Made by a program: the position numbers and the translations under genes. 64,000 nucleotides of DNA, from NCBI GenBank assembly GCA_950097015.1, contig CATNEN010000002.1, forward strand, positions 868,001 to 932,000, read 5' to 3'. Below, in pieces: positions 43,685 to 56,745 of this stretch. This stretch comes from Macrostomum hystrix. Its lineage: Eukaryota > Platyhelminthes > Macrostomidae. The first letter of the stretch is position 1. Each line of letters begins with the position of its first letter. The notes under the pieces are model-generated. The model searched no databases, was not told where the DNA came from, and saw nothing but the letters and a program-made list of their open reading frames with translations.

Positions 43685-46600
43685 ATGTCAAAGAAGAGAG
43701 GAAAGAGTGCATCGGGTCCATCAGGACCAACAAAATGGGAAACTGCACTCGCAAGCATGCCACTGAATGAGGTGACAATTGATATTTCCTATCAATAGTT
43801 TCTATTTGAAATTTTCGTCTTTATGGAGTTAGACGTTGTGTGTTTAACATTTCATGTAGTTTCACGAACTAACGTCTTATGTTTGGCACTCAAATGCTGT
43901 AGAGCAGCAAGCTTAAACTAAAAAAACATGAATATATATACATTTAAATAAGAAATACTATTGAACAATGAATAATCTTCAGAGAGAGCTTTTAAGTTAT
44001 CAGTAAATAAGACATTCATGTTTTTTAACTTCTATGCGCTATTAATTTAATCTAATAAATATAACTTTTAAAGAGTGTCTGATGTCACAAGTATGTATAG
44101 TGAAATTTTCGTCTTTATCTTACAAGACATCTAATGAAAATCAACTATTGGTTAAAAGAAAGTTTCTTTGAATTTTTATGCTAAGCCTAAGGAATAGCTT
44201 GTACTAGTAAGCATTTAATTTTTTATACTTGTATTTTGTCAACTATTTTAATAAAATACCTATATTAAAAAAAAATAGTGTATAGATATGTGATTTCATC
44301 TGAATCCTTGTCTTTCAACTACGAGAGAATTTTATTAAAACTAACCTCTTAAGTTCTTAAAAACAGCAAAATATTTGTACTCAATTGTACTCACTCAAAA
44401 TATTTGCCAACAATTTAATCGACTTTTTATTTATCTCACAAAAGCTTAAGAAAAAAACCAACCTTCCAGTGTCTAAAATTATTTTGTTTTAATAACACAG
44501 GATGGAGTGTGGGAGGCCTGCACTGCGCTGGTGCTAGGCAGGCACCTGGAGGACAATCAGTTCATCAGTGCACTGGGCCACACAATCCAAGGCGGATCCC
44601 GGAAGCTGTTCACCTTCGTGTCATTCGAAGACTTGATGAAAAATGTAAGCTAATGAATCATGCTTTAAAAGTTCTTACTAGACTCAATCTAAATTTTTCG
44701 ACACATTTCGTCTCTCCAATTCAGGTGCAAGACTTTGGCAATCCGAAAGCTAAAAAGGGCAAAGAGGCGCCGGCAAATTTTGAAGTCTGCGAGCCGTGCA
44801 AGGCCCACCTGGACGCTGGCGAGGAGATTCCCCTGCCCTTGCTGGCCCGTCTGGTGAAATTCCGCCTTCTCTGGGCCAAAACGGACGATTTGAAACGGCG
44901 CGAAGCTGAGAAGAAAGCAGCCGAGGGCGGCGGCGGCAAAGCCGGTGGCAAAGGCGGCGGCAAAGGTGCCGGCGCAGACAAGGGCGGCAAAGCCGGTGGC
45001 AAGGGCAGCGCCAAGGGCAAAGGCGCCGGCGGCAAGAAGGAGCCAGAGCCGGCGAGCGTCAAGGAGCAGTCCAAGATGTTCAAACGCGGCGAACCGGACC
45101 CGAGCGCTGTCAACATCAACGACGAGCCGGAGGATGGCACCCAGCTGTACATTGTGCTGACGGGATTCACGAATCCTCAGCTGCTGCCCTACCTGGCCGA
45201 GGTTGGCGCCTGCCCACAGCTGGTTGTCAAGGTGCAGGCGCAGGACTACGGAGTGTTCCGTCGGGAGAAAACGGACGAGCAATTGGAGCGGGAGCAGGAC
45301 GAGCGATTCAAGGGTGAGGATTGGGCGGATTGAGTGGCGATTCGGCAGAGTTTCCCGAGTTCGAATCCGCGAGTTAGCCTCAAAGACGCTTTGGGATTTG
45401 TTTTACGTTGTCCCATGAGGCACAGCAATGCTCATACGGATCAGAATTTCAGGAATAGTATAATTTTTTTTCGCAAGCCTAATATTACAAAGTGCATATC
45501 TGTATGTGTCACCTGGTTGACAAGTGTACTGGCTAATTGAACTGCTTAACTGATCAGGTCGAAAGAAAAATCCGACAGGAGTCACGGCAGCAGGTCGCGG
45601 TCTGCCACATCGCGACTCGAAGCTTTTAGCCGGTGTGTTAGTTGCCATGGCAACGAAGTAACTCGACGTGCAGACCTAATAGGCGAACCCATCCATAAAT
45701 ATGGTCATTGTTTGAGTGATATGAGTGAGCCACCATAAAGTCATTGTGCACTGTCGATTTTTGCCTTTTCTTGCACCAGAGTGTTACGTATTCTATTAAG
45801 AGCGTACTAACTATAATATGTAGGGCCTGCATTGTTCGTACACTAGAAAATTTATGAACCGTTTTTTGTCAGTTGTAAGCTGCAACGCTGAACTAGTTGA
45901 TTTGAAACCTTTAGTATTTTTATTTAATGATGAAGGCTCTTATGCTACAAAAGCTGCTGAGAAGGTCGGGTACAATATAGGGAGAATATCGAGTAGACTA
46001 TAGCTCAGCTACTGAGAAGATTGAGTAGACAATAGCTAGCTAGTTTCGGTGAGGGTTGAGTAGCTACTGTGAAGAAGATTAAGCATACAAAGCTCCCTAT
46101 CTCCCCATCCTGCAGCCCAAGAGGAGGAGCGGCGCGCCAAGGAGTCGGTGGAGCGAGCCGCCCTCGCCCAGTTCTGGCTGGACTCTCGACTGGTTCTGCA
46201 ATCGTCCCGACGCCTTCGCGACGTCGCCCTGTACGAGTACACAGTCAGCAGCCTGCTGGTGCCTAGACAAGGTGCCGACGATACCGAACCGGACGCTGTA
46301 GCAAAATTCGGAGCCGCATTGTTCGACGATGTTGCTGAGCTGATGTACAGCTTCTTGGACAAGAGGCGGCAGTGGCGCGCCTACTTGACCCACCAGCGTC
46401 TGCACCGAGTGCCGGAGATGCCGCGGCCAGACCCGGCCGCTGGGGACGACTTGCCAGCAGAGGAGGCGGCGCAAGCTGGCGAGGAGGCAAATGCTCAGGT
46501 TGGTGTCAGCTGGCGATAGTTGGTCTCTCGGCACTTTCTCACACGGGACCTTCATGGAGCTTGTCGCCCCTATGTCCAGAGGTTTAAACTTCTAACCGAG

Positions 46601-49600
46601 ATTTTTGGGGTTTGAAAAGAGAGTTTAAAAGTGCCTGGTTAAACTGGCGTGCGAGTTTCAGAAGAACTTATTGACCTAGTTAAATTAATGATAATAATTG
46701 CAAGAGGGCTGCCGGAATGGGCATGTCGTTTGGTGACCTTAGGCCCGCAGCCAGCAAGGACGCATTTCTACCTATTTTGCTGACTCCTGAGCACACACCC
46801 ACACGGATACCGTACGCAGGCATGTACCGTACACAGGTGTGTACATCTGCCCAGAATTTCTCATTGTCAGGCAGGCTTTTGTTCCTTAGACTCTTAGAGG
46901 TTCATGGCCCTCATGGGCATAAAATTGCTTTCTCTCGGCGGCTGCGCCCCAAATGGATGTGGCTTCGTCGCGGAATCGAGCTGAAGTACCTTGGTGCGAG
47001 AGGCAAATGCGTTAAATCGCTCTGCCACTCACCCCCCCTTAGGGACCTCACTTCACGGCATTGAACAGTTCTTTTTGTTGAACGCAGGCAAAGCAGATTT
47101 CTCATAAAAATCCTCATTCATAGACCGGAGCGGCAGCCGGTGACCATGCCGAGCAGCAGACAGCTCGGGTGGTACTGGAGCCTGTTGACATGCGGCACTA
47201 CAATGAGCTGCTAGCCGGTATTCCTGACGAATGCGTGAGTCCCGAGCTAGTGCTGCACGCCCTACTGGACCAGGTGGAAGCTCAGGCCGATGGACTCGGC
47301 CCGCCAAGTGAACAGGTGAGTCCCAGGTGGCGCCCCTCAGAGGTGCGACCCGCCTAGAAAAAATACTGACTCGCCACTGGTGAGTCGATTAGGGATATTT
47401 TAGCTTAGAATCAGAGCTAAAATCCTAAATTCTCCCATCGATTATCTGACCTAGGCTGAGCCACCCCGACCTGACGGTGTGAGCCCCAAACTGGCCCGGG
47501 CTCTGGGCTCCCTGGCGCTAAGCCTGGCGCTGACTGACGATGAGAAGCGACTCATCGAGAATGAGCTGATGTCCGGAGGCGGTTCGGCTGCCGCAGCTCC
47601 TGGAGGTTCTTCGGCAAGTCAGCAGTTGATTCACCCCAGCGACGAGATTAGCTTGAGGACGCACTTTCTCAAGAAGAATCAATACTTTGTGCCAAGGTGA
47701 GTTTTAAATAACGGTATGCTGCTACTCACAACGCATTCTTTTGTAAATTTAAATTCATTAAAATTTAGTAACATTGACAATCAACTGACAGTATTGAAAT
47801 CCCAATGAGAAAACGAGAAATTAACCCATCAACTTTTACATCCAAAATGTCATTAATGGAAAAACGCAGTAAAATACCTGAGAATATCGAGTCGAGTTGG
47901 TTGACAGGATTTAGTAGTTCGAGTTGAGTAGGTCTCGCCAAGTTAAGCATATATAACTGGTTCCTTTTTGCCACATCCCCTGATTCCCAATGCAACCCTT
48001 CATCCCCACCGCCTTGGCCGCACAGGGACGCTGAGTTGAGTATGCTCAACAAGATCGGCCCGCTTGCCCAGCTCCGACCGCCGCCCCTAGACGAAACTGG
48101 AGCAGCCGAGACTCGACTGGCCCGACTGCAGGAGCTGCTGTTTTTCTGCTCCCAGGGCGGTCTGTCTTACACTGACATCGATCACGCATTCAAGCAGTTC
48201 GTGTTCGAGTGCCTCCAGCTCACTGGCACCGATCCTGGCGGCTTCGTTGTACCCAGCGCTCCCGGCGAGGCTCCCGCAGTTATCCCGTGGGACGATCCTT
48301 ATCCCTTCTTCGCCGGCCTGCGGGATGTCTACGCCAAGGAGGAGGCCGAGCTTGCCGCGGCTGCCAGTGCCACTGCAATCGAATCCGCAGTCGCCTCCGC
48401 CGCAGCCGCCACAGCCGTCGCCGCCTCCGACGATGGTCGACAAAGTCGCTCGAGGACCTCGTCGGTGCACTTCAGCGAGGAGGCAGTGGCTAAGAGCCTC
48501 CGAGATTCACCGGCCGGTAGCCCGGCTCCGGAGCCGCCGAGCAACAAGGAGGCTGTTGAAGACATTCGACGGACACGGCAGCGAGATTTGGAAGAGTTCT
48601 GCTACGCTGAGCATCTGGAACCGTCTGTGCTTCTCCAGGTAGGCTGGAACACATGTCAACCCTCAACATCAGGTCCTGTTCAGCTAACCCTCCTTCAGGC
48701 TCCATTCAGCCCTTCCTCAGGCTCCATTCAGCCCTTCCTCAGGCTCCGTTCAGCCCCTCCTTCAGGCTCCATTCAGCCCTTCCTCAGGCTCCGTTCAGCC
48801 CTTCCTCAGGCTCCGTTCAGCCCCTCCTTCAGGCTCCATTCAGCCCCTTCCTCAGTCTCCGTTCAGCCCCTCCTTCAGGCTCCATTCAGCCCTTCCTCAG
48901 GCTCCATTCAGCCCTTCCTCAGGCTCCGTTCAGCCCCTCCTTCAGGCCCCATTCAGCCCTTCCTCAGGCTCCGTTCAGCCCTTCCTCAGGCTCCGTTCAG
49001 CCCCTCCTTCAGGCTCCATTCAGCCCCTTCCTTAGTCTCCGTTCAGCCCCTCCTTCAGGCTCCATTCAGCCCCTCCTTCAGGCTTCGAAAATGAAAGTCT
49101 AAATTCATTTAACTCAGGTGCTCCGGGCTGCAACACACCGCCTGCCCTACGTGGATGTCTATTATCATCAGCGCGACAGCTCGCTATTTGTCGTCCTTCA
49201 CAACCCGCACAACCCGGAAACATTGTCGAATCATCGCCACTGGTACTGCTGGCTGCACTCGAATGTTGGCCTGCGAGACTTCATCGAGTTCGCTCAGTTC
49301 GGAGTACAGGTGAGTGTCAGCCTACGTCTACAAGCTCATCTCATTCTGTCTAATCTCATTCTTTCTAATCTCATTCTGTCTCATCTCATTCTGTCTAATC
49401 TCATTCTGTCTAATCTCATTCTGTCTCATCTCATTCTGTCTCATCTCATTCTGTCTAATCTCATCTAGGACTGGATCAAAGAGATGGACGCCCTGTATGA
49501 GGCGCAGCTGCTCAGAGGCGAGCTGGAGCAGGGCTTCAAGGAGGAGGAGGTCGCAGCCAAGAAGGCGGAACTCGAGGCCCGCAAGGCAGCCGGCGGAGCC

Positions 49601-52600
49601 AAAGCTCGGTCGCGCAGCAACTCGCGCACCCGCGTCGGTGGCCCCGCGTCTGAGGCCGACGCTGCTGCTGCTGCGGCTGCCGCCGCCGCCGCCGCCCTCG
49701 CCGATCCGTGCGTGATCCGCGACGGCTCGCTGAAGGCCCTGAAGCTGGAGCAGGAACGCCTGCAGCGCGAGAAGGAGGAGGAAGAGAGAAAGAAGGCGGA
49801 GAAGCAGAGAGGCAAAAGCGCTGGAAAGAAGGGCCCGGAGGCTGACAAGGTGAGAACTTTGTAGCTCGATAGCTGGGAATTCGAGTTCAAAGAGTTGCAT
49901 CCGCAGAATGACTGGAAAACCACCGCACCAAACTTTAAAAGGCCGCCGCCGCTGCCGCTGGGAAGAAGGCCGGGAAAGGCGGCAAAGCGGCTGGCGGGCC
50001 GCCCGGATCTCCCAGCAAAGACGAGCGGTTCAGAGAAGACGGCGGTGAAGGCGCCGCTGATGGCGACGCAGACCAGGAGAACGCGGCCGGCGATACGGCA
50101 GACGATCAGGCGGTGAGTAGATTGAGTACAGTAGGTTGAGTTAGTTGAGTAAAGTAGGTCGAGTAGATCGAGTAGAGTAGGTTGAGTAGATCGAGTAGAG
50201 TAGGTTGAGTAGATCGAGTAGAGTAGATCAATTAGATCGAGTAGATCGAGTAGAGTTGATCGAGTAGAGTAGATCGAGTAGAATAGATTGAATATAGTAA
50301 GTCGAGTAGATCGAGTAGAGTTGGCTTGAGTAAATCGAGTAGAGTAGGTTAAGTAGATCAATTAAAGTACGTAGAGAAGATTCTGTAGATTGAGTAGAGT
50401 GGGTCGAGCAGAGTGAGTAGACTCAACATTGATTTCAAAGACATTAGGAATCAGATATGAAGTGCATGTAATTTTTTTGTCCTTGGAATTTTCGAAAAAT
50501 TGTAAATTTCAGGGAAAGAAAAAAATATCAACAAAGAATGCTTCTTCTTAAGCTTAAGATGGAAAAGGTTTTTCATAAAGTAGAGTGTTGTCAATTAACA
50601 ATAATAAGAGTATATGCGCTTTTCCTAATTTAATGTGCAATCACTTTTTAAGTGTGAGCTTTTGCTTTCAGTTCAAAACTTCAATGCTCACAATGATTAC
50701 TGTTAGTCAGAAGCTTCAATGTGCCTTGACAGGCCTTTCGTTAATACACACCCTTAACTTGCCATCTTAATTTCGTGACAGTTTGTCAGTTACGACCTCG
50801 GCGACACGCTCGCGCACGTCTCGGGCGAGGTGACGAATATGTTTCCCAGCGACGGCGGGACCATCCGCTGCGAGCGTACCGACTTTGTGCACGGCGGTCA
50901 CACTGTGCGCACGTGCGTCTTCAAGGACGGTCACGTGATCACTGTGCACGTCAACGATCCGCTGCGTGAGCTCATGGAGAAGCATCGACCCGAGCCCCCG
51001 CCATTGGAGACCACCGCTGATGCAGCCGCAACCGAGACATCGGAGCAGCAGCTGTTGGAGCAGGAGGATTCTGCACCGCCGGTGGCATTCTACGGCGCAC
51101 TAACTGCCCACATGTCGGACGGCCTAGTACTGGCGCTTTCGCACTATGGCTCCAGTGGTGAGCCATCCAACGTTCGCCGTCCGGAGCCGAAGCCCTACGT
51201 GCCGCCAGCGCCACCGCGAGATCCGTCTCCCGACGCCGCTGAAGCGAAAGGCAGCGCGCGCGGACGTAAGGGCGCCGCCGTTAAACAGCAGCAGCAACAG
51301 GTCGCGGATGCTCCTGCCGAGCCGCCAGCGGAAGTATCTGAGGAGGCCGCAGCTGCAGCTGAGGCGGCAGCCGCCGCAGCAGCCGCAGAAGCTGCCGCCG
51401 CTGACGCCAACGCGGCGTTCCAGCAGGTTTTTCTGTCCTCGCCAGACGGTGCGCTGGTGTCATTCTTTCTGGACTGCTCAGCTGGTGTAGAATCGCCGCG
51501 GCTGGCGGTCCGCATGGAGTTCCCCGGCCTGCCCGGACCTGCTCAGCGAGAGGCCTCGCGCAGGGCTCAGTTCGATGAGCTGCGCCGAGTGGTCACAATG
51601 GATGGCGCCGTTGTGAGGATCATGCGAGACGGCACTAGTGAGGTAATTAGCGCCAGCTCCCCTGTTGGTGCCTAGCGTGATGTCACTCGCGTTACACAAA
51701 ACACCCCCTGCTCACCCCTGCCAGATTCTGTACGCGGATGGCTCGGTGTCGCACAGCCGTCGCTATCAGAAGCCCCTGGTGCCAATGGAAGAAGAAGAGG
51801 CCACCAAGAAGAGCGAAAGTCCAAGGAAGAGTGAGTATACCTAGAGAGCTAGCTCTTGTTTACATGTATTTCTTCATCGATTGATTTTGTTAGCTAATAA
51901 GGAATGTTCTTCTAACTGGCTGCAGCTGTGACTGGCGAGCTCTACTGTAATAAAATATACTGCAACTTTATGCTGAATATAAACTATATAATTTTACAGA
52001 GACCACAAACCGTACCGAAGAGAAAGGTCGTAAGCGCCTTTCCGATCGACGTGACACAACAGCAAATGCGGCTGCTGCTGCTGCTGCTGCAACTCAGCAA
52101 CAGCAGCAGCAACAGCAGCATCTGGCTATCGTGCCCAATGGTAGCCGGAGCATGGATTTCATATTGAATTTTGTCTCTTCTGGTCAATTAGATTCTCAAT
52201 CCGAAAGCAGTTTTTTTGCTTCATTTTTCGGAATCCTACACGATCTGAGATCAGGGCGTCGACTAAGATTTCTGTTGTTTTCCGTTTTCTATTGCACGAG
52301 AAGCCATGTTTGGTATTATCATTCATATGAGTGACTGCCCAGTAGTCGAACCCTGTCTTTGCTGCACAAGAACTAGTCGATGGCCTAAACATTTTGGCAC
52401 AATATCATTTTTGTTTGATTTGTACAGGATAAGTTTGCTTTCTTAGTTGCTAGTTGGATTTTAATGTGTTTTTCTACGACGCATTCGTGTGCCTTCTTGA
52501 CCGATAGTACTGCCAGTAGCCAGCGTGAGCTTCCAATGAAATGCTAAATATTTTGGGTTTTAATCCTAGTTTCACATTGCGTTTGCATCAATTCAAGCAT

Positions 52601-55600
52601 TATTGGCTTGCATGATTTGTTTAAAATGAATGAACTTAGAAGGCATGAAAACGCTTTGATGTCACATGACGTTGCTCTCTGGCGAAAAATAGTGAAAAGT
52701 GAATTCTGCGCTTTGTGTGTCTATAAAAAAGCAATGCCCGTTTACCCAGGCGGCAAGAAGTCAAGCAAGGCCAACGAACCCACCTCGGATGCGGAGGCCC
52801 AGACTGTTTCAAAAGTCGAATGGACTCACGTCACTCCAGCTGGCGAACGTTGGCGTCTGCGCGCCGGAGAGCCGGCGGAGCAGCTGGAGCCCTGCCAGGG
52901 TTCGGTGGCCACAGACCCCAGCACCGGGGAGGTCATGTGCGTGCGAGACGATCGCGTCAGCATCGTGCACTGGGCGGAGGCCCAGGTGACGGTTGCTGAG
53001 CACGCGGACGGAACTCGGTTGACAAGTTTTTGCATCTACCAGCCCGTCAGCGGAGCCACCGCTGCCGCTGATGCTGAAACTGGCGAGGAGACGGCATCAA
53101 CTGCTGTTGAAGCACAGCGCTTCGTCCGTGTCGAATGCCCCGGCTTTCCGACAGTGCTGCTAAACTTAACGTCAGGCGAGGCCGAGCTCACTCTCGGAGG
53201 AGCGCGCGGCGGCAACTCAATCTTTGCCGCATCCCCAATCGGTATCTACCACCTGTACCACAGCGAGGGTGGTCAGCTCAGCGTCCACGAAGACGGCACC
53301 GTGATGTACACTCCCAAAACGGTGCCTGAGATTGCCTACGCTGCAGCCTCAGCTGGAGCCGCCGCGGGTGACGCCGTGCCGAGCTACTCATTCCGTCATC
53401 ATGCCGACGTTGTAGTCGAAGTAGTGGATCCTGACGGCAACGTGTTCAGCGTGGACACCAGCGGCAATAGTCACGTGATGCTGAGCGGCGGAGCCGAGGA
53501 GTCTGAAGAGGCCACTCAGGAGCAAAGTCCCGAGCAGAAGCAGCAAGCAATCAGCAACAGCAACCCAAGCCTGGGTCTGCATCTTCCGAGGTACTTCATT
53601 GTACGATCTGATGGATCTGGCTCGGAATTGCTTCGGTAAGTTTTTGATTTCACTAATCTTAATCGTCCTGACTATTAAATAGCGAATGTTTTGTCCTCAA
53701 CATAATAATCGCAGCTATGCCGATGTGGCCGAGTACCTGAGCGACGCCGAACGCAGCCCCGACGCTGCCCTGCTACGTCAGCAGCTGCAAGACACTCCGC
53801 ACGTGACCGCCCTGACGGTCATCCGACCCCTGGCGCGCAACCTACCCCAGCTTTGGACTCTGCCTTACGTGCAGGACTCGATCGTGCCGAAAGGTCTGCG
53901 CTCTCGCGATTTGCACTCGTTCCCACCGCCGCACATGGACGGGCTCGCAGTGAAGCATCGCCAGCAGCAGCAGCAGCAGCAGATGCAACAGCAGCTTCAG
54001 CAGCAGCAGCAGTCCTCCAAGCTGAGCCAGTGCCAGGCTGTTGAGTTCCGGCAGATTCTGCGCTATCCACCAGTCTCAGCTGATTTGCGTCAGTTGCTGC
54101 ACCAGCGACTGCAACAATACGCTGAGCACGTGCAGGTGAGCTGTGCTATGCTGAACACCACCTTTGCCTGCCAACAAGAATCGCAAAAAATATACAATCG
54201 TTATGGTGGCTGATCGAAATGACCGATTTTAGTGAAATTCCACCGTTTGGATCAAAATTTTCCGCTCTATACGCTCGTACGATGAACAAATTTTTAAAGC
54301 CGTCCGACGTCAGCATCGTCGAATTATTCAGCGATTCTTGTCGAATACCCTGGTGACAAGAACAAGAAACTTTTCTCTGTTTAAAATTTTTTGGCGAATC
54401 AATGTTGGTTCAAAAATAGTTGTAAATAAAAGCTGACGTTAATTTTGTGAACATAAAAATGTGCCTCTATTTGTGGCACCAGACGTGCGGACGAGCATCG
54501 TTGAATATCTCGCCAATGCAGATGTTTTGTGATTCTGGAAGCTGTTTCATCGGATAAGTTTAGCCCCGTGGTCTGGATTTTCATGGTGATTTTGCTCTGA
54601 TGTGATGAGGAGTCAGTGGATGCGCAGAATTGTCAAATGTCTCTAACAATTTTTCGGTGCCCAGGCTAGACTAGCTGACTGTCGTGATGCTCAACCAGAC
54701 GAGCCGCGAGCTCCTGCCGAGCGGGCTCGAGCCGCCGACCTCCTGTCTCGCCTAGCCCAACTGCAGGCCGACGCTCGCCTAGACGACCTCGAGGACGCCT
54801 ACAGCCGGGCCACCGCCCCGGCGCCGCCCTCGGCTCCGCCAACGCCGAAGCCCAAGCGGTCCGAGGCGGACTGGGAGCGGGACCGCCGCGAGCTGGAGCT
54901 GGAGATGGCCAACCGGCTGGCCCTGAGGAAGCGGGCTGTGCCCAACTATTTCCGCTCTGAGTTCAGTCACGACTTTCTGCTCAGCCAGGTGATTATAGTC
55001 TCATCAATTATTTGTGCCTTTTAGTGTACCTGTTCGACTAGTACGCTCGTACTATGCAAAAAAGTGGTAATAACCCCAATAAAAGCAAATTCAAAAGCAA
55101 ACCTGATGTATTTCTAAATCCAATTCTTTTAACTTTCAGATTTACTCATATCCAAGAAAGGTACTTATTTTAATAATTTGTACTACTTTTTCGCACAATT
55201 TCATAACTATTCACTGCTCTGCTCAATTTCTGTGCATTACGATGCCTTGAGATTAATTTACTGAATGGTTCGCTCTTATCGTATTATTAAAGAAAGTCTG
55301 GATTCTATCTGCCTGCATTAGAGCATATTTATTGGCCTTTCTTGCTATGCTATGTCCCTTCCTTCACTGATTACGTAGTTAAAATCGCTGAGCTCGGAAA
55401 ATTTTTGGAATCATTGAAATTACTAGTTCATCTCAAAGTAAAGTTGTTCGATTGATCACTGTGTTGTATTGTGCCATCTACAAGCTTAGTGTAAACTCGG
55501 CACATGAACAGGTTTTATTTGATTAAGACAAAAAAATGAACTGTCTGAACTCTTCGCAGGCTAAGGACGTGCACTCGCTGGCCAAGAAATTTGACGTTTT

Positions 55601-56691
55601 TCCACCGAGCGAAGAGTCCAGTGCTCAGGCCAGCAGAGGTAAGACTTCATTTATCACTTAAAGACTTGGCTGTCATCTAAATAAGCTTTTTCTAACGAGC
55701 TTCGCTTAAACTGTGATTATTTTAGTTCCATCTGCGAAGGGTGCAAGCGCAACGGGCTCAAGTCCAAATCAGCAGCAACAGCAGCAGCAAACAATGCAGC
55801 CTCAGCAGCAGCAGCAGTCCCTGCAATATGGGCGGCAAAATCAGGAGAAAAACACTGAAATCCAGGACAAAGCCTACAAGGCACCCGTGTTCCACGCCGA
55901 CCACCGCTTCCACGAAGCGCCTTACTACAGTCGGAAACTGCCGGCTCACCTTCTGACGGAGGACGAGAAACAGCTGGGCAGCTCCGGGGCTCGAATCCCA
56001 GCCTACCTGACCAGCGGCCGGCCGGGTGCCAAGCCCAACAGTCGCCAGGCTCGCGTTGAAGATCCCGTGCGCAGAAAGATTTTCTCAACCTCGGTGGTAG
56101 GCAGCTCGTTGATTGGACAACTGGGGTTGCGTCGAATGCGAGGCCTCAACGCCCTGCCAATCAGGTTGGACTTCGGCCTGGTGCGCGAGGGCTGCACCTA
56201 TCAGATGACGCTCCACCTGGTGAACACTGGCGTCGAGTCGTGCCGCTGGCGTGTGGCTGCACCGCCGCCATCGACAGGCATTCGACTGCTCTACCAGAGC
56301 GGCACCATCGCGGCTGGAATGCGACGCGAGGTGAACGTCGAGGTGTACGCTATCGCAGCCGGCGTCGAAGGAGCCAGCGGAATCGGGCTACTAACGCATC
56401 AGTTGCAGGTGAAAAACGGCATAATTTGCTTTTCCGGGCTGAGATAACGGATACATTGGTTGCGAATTCAAAAGCATCGACGTGTTTTGTTGGCAGGTTA
56501 TAACAGAGACGGATGTGCTGAGCGTGCCAATCACCGCACGAGTGATGACCGCCCACGAGTACGATAAGCTGGAGACATCCAACCAGCGACTGTCTCGCGG
56601 AGTTCGCATGACATCAAACAAGCCGCCAGATCGTGACGGCATCATTCGACCGCGACGGGCCGACACGACCTTGAGCAAAGTGGCTGCCTAG
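43685..56691 (+). CDS. SPAG17: SPAG17 (PF6), ciliary central-apparatus protein
   Basis: Nineteen exons: 43685-43771, 44501-44644, 44725-45313, 46116-46498, 47124-47315, 47455-47696, 48026-48638, 49118-49309, 49469-49849, 49942-50112, 50782-51642, 51725-51830, 52000-52140, 52750-53635, 53715-54135, 54665-54988, 55560-55638, 55726-56408, 56497-56691. All phases close, giving ~2,229 residues, essentially the length of vertebrate SPAG17. Recognised blocks include TKWETAL near the start, DEPEDGTQLYIVLTGF (~205-225), DMRHYNELL, LFVVLHNPHNPETL, ADGTRLTSFCIYQ, FVKxEKPG-free beta-repeat stretches around 1370-1660, LPRYFIVRSDGSGSELLR, and a C-terminal ASH/MSP-like Ig domain (FGLVREGCTY to VNVEVYAIAAG). 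SPAG17 builds the C1a projection of the central pair and is needed for 9+2 motility. Exons 9, 11, 13, 15 and 18 carry polyAla or polyGln. Confidence 0.95.
46690..47045 (-). mobile_element. tRNA-derived SINE (family A), full-length copy in SPAG17 intron 4
   Basis: This is the best-preserved copy. On the minus strand it has head GAGTGGCAGAGCGATTTAAC (A box) and CAGCTCGATTCCGCG (B box), then a ~250 bp body and an (ATT)n-like tail at about 46690-46702. It is antisense to SPAG17 and ends ~80 bp before exon 5. Confidence 0.85.
48672..49090 (+). repeat. Minisatellite in SPAG17 intron 7, 22-bp unit
   Basis: The unit contains CAGCCCTTCCTCAGGCTCCA. It fills most of the intron, from ~30 bp after the donor to ~27 bp before the acceptor. 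A larger block (~176 bp) is itself duplicated. Pyrimidine-rich on the sense strand. Confidence 0.93.
49335..49466 (+). repeat. Minisatellite in SPAG17 intron 8, 15-bp unit
   Basis: CTCATTCTGTCTAAT repeats right up to the acceptor. The last copies supply both a CTAAT branch-like motif and the pyrimidine tract. Confidence 0.93.
50115..50420 (+). repeat. Degenerate minisatellite in SPAG17 intron 10
   Basis: Units resemble GTAGATCGAGTAGAGTAG and begin within a few bases of the splice donor. Similar GAGTAGACTATAG-type copies occur in intron 3 near 45970-46060. Confidence 0.8.
54302..54385 (+). repeat. Dispersed repeat, copy 2, in SPAG17 intron 15
   Basis: It shares GTCAGCATCGTCGA, ATTCAGCGATT and GTGACAAGAACAAG with 8110-8195. 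A weaker related motif, GAGCATCGTTGAATAT, lies at about 54493. Confidence 0.6.
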
Positions 56692-56739
56692 AAGCCCGAA
56701 CAAAATGTCCAACAATTACTTAAGATTTATTATAACAAA

Positions 56740-56745
56740 AATAAA
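56740..56745 (+). terminator. Polyadenylation signal of SPAG17
   Basis: AATAAA stands 48 bp after the stop codon at 56689-56691. Confidence 0.6.

Noticed and set aside
44689-45282. Long minus-strand frames antisense to SPAG17 exons
   Set aside because: GC-rich exon codons keep the opposite strand open. No splice or domain support.
45340-45370. B-box-like GAGTTCGAATCC in SPAG17 intron 3
   Set aside because: No matching A box at tRNA spacing and no SINE body; probably chance or too eroded to call.
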